DNA of 6,246 nt from Methylococcales bacterium. Its GTDB lineage: Bacteria; Pseudomonadota; Gammaproteobacteria; Methylococcales; Methylomonadaceae. Location: assembly GCA_023134955.1 (NCBI GenBank), contig JAGLUC010000223.1, positions 1 to 6,246 on the forward strand, given 5' to 3'. The translations under genes and the position numbers were made by a program. This document shows, in pieces, positions 6,214 to 6,246 of the stretch. The notes below the pieces were generated by a model. It searched no databases. It was not told the DNA's origin and was given only the letters and a program-made list of their open reading frames with translations. The first letter of the stretch is position 1, and every line of letters starts with the position of its first letter.

Positions 6214-6242
6214 ATTATATAAAAAATTGAATATTTAAGCAA
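6214..6242 (-). promoter_or_regulatory. Probable sigma70 promoter of the rpoZ-spoT-ridA-recG-ubiC operon
   Basis: On the minus strand, -35 TTGCTT (6242-6237) and -10 TATAAT (6219-6214) are separated by 17 bp that include a run of six T. Transcription would start near 6207 and give a leader of about 76 nt before rpoZ. The leader is A+T-rich with no riboswitch or attenuator I can recognise. Proximity to the window edge means further upstream promoters cannot be excluded. Confidence 0.55.
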
Positions 6243-6246
6243 TTTC

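Overview
This window is an A+T-rich stretch of a gammaproteobacterial chromosome in which every recognisable gene lies on the minus strand. Read in the direction of transcription (right to left), the order is rpoZ, spoT, ridA, recG, ubiC, then a separately promoted gene cut by the left edge. The rpoZ-spoT-ridA-recG order, a RecG close to the E. coli protein in length and motifs, and a full SpoT point to Gammaproteobacteria. The low GC content would suit a low-GC methanotroph, a sulphur oxidiser or a symbiont-like lineage, but the sequence does not fix the genus.

Region by region (plus-strand coordinates): 6132-6246 is the leader of rpoZ, with a good sigma70-type promoter (TTGCTT, 17 bp, TATAAT). 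rpoZ (6131-5880) and spoT (5873-3699) are 6 nt apart; ridA (3663-3265) follows after 35 nt. Between ridA and recG lies a 209-bp palindromic element (3056-3264) with no transposase gene. It has 28-bp perfect terminal inverted repeats that extend to 56-bp imperfect arms. It starts immediately after the ridA stop codon and ends 3 nt before the likely recG ATG. recG (3052-965) and ubiC (958-383) are 6 nt apart and share a reading frame across the recG stop codon. At 273-382 there is a probable promoter for the last gene, an exported or membrane-anchored protein of unknown function (from 266 leftwards, truncated).

The intact genes are housekeeping: RNA polymerase omega subunit, (p)ppGpp synthetase/hydrolase, a Rid-family enamine/imine deaminase, a DNA-branch-migrating helicase, and chorismate lyase for ubiquinone synthesis. 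Omega and SpoT are functionally linked, because in E. coli omega forms part of one ppGpp site on RNA polymerase. The others appear to share the transcript without an obvious pathway link.

The most interesting object is the element between ridA and recG. All but one of the mismatches between its long arms are G-T pairs when read on the plus strand, so the plus strand, as RNA or single-stranded DNA, could fold into an almost unbroken 56-bp stem. Flanking TATA sequences suggest that it inserted into a tight ridA-recG junction. Apart from this element I see no undescribed multi-gene system here.
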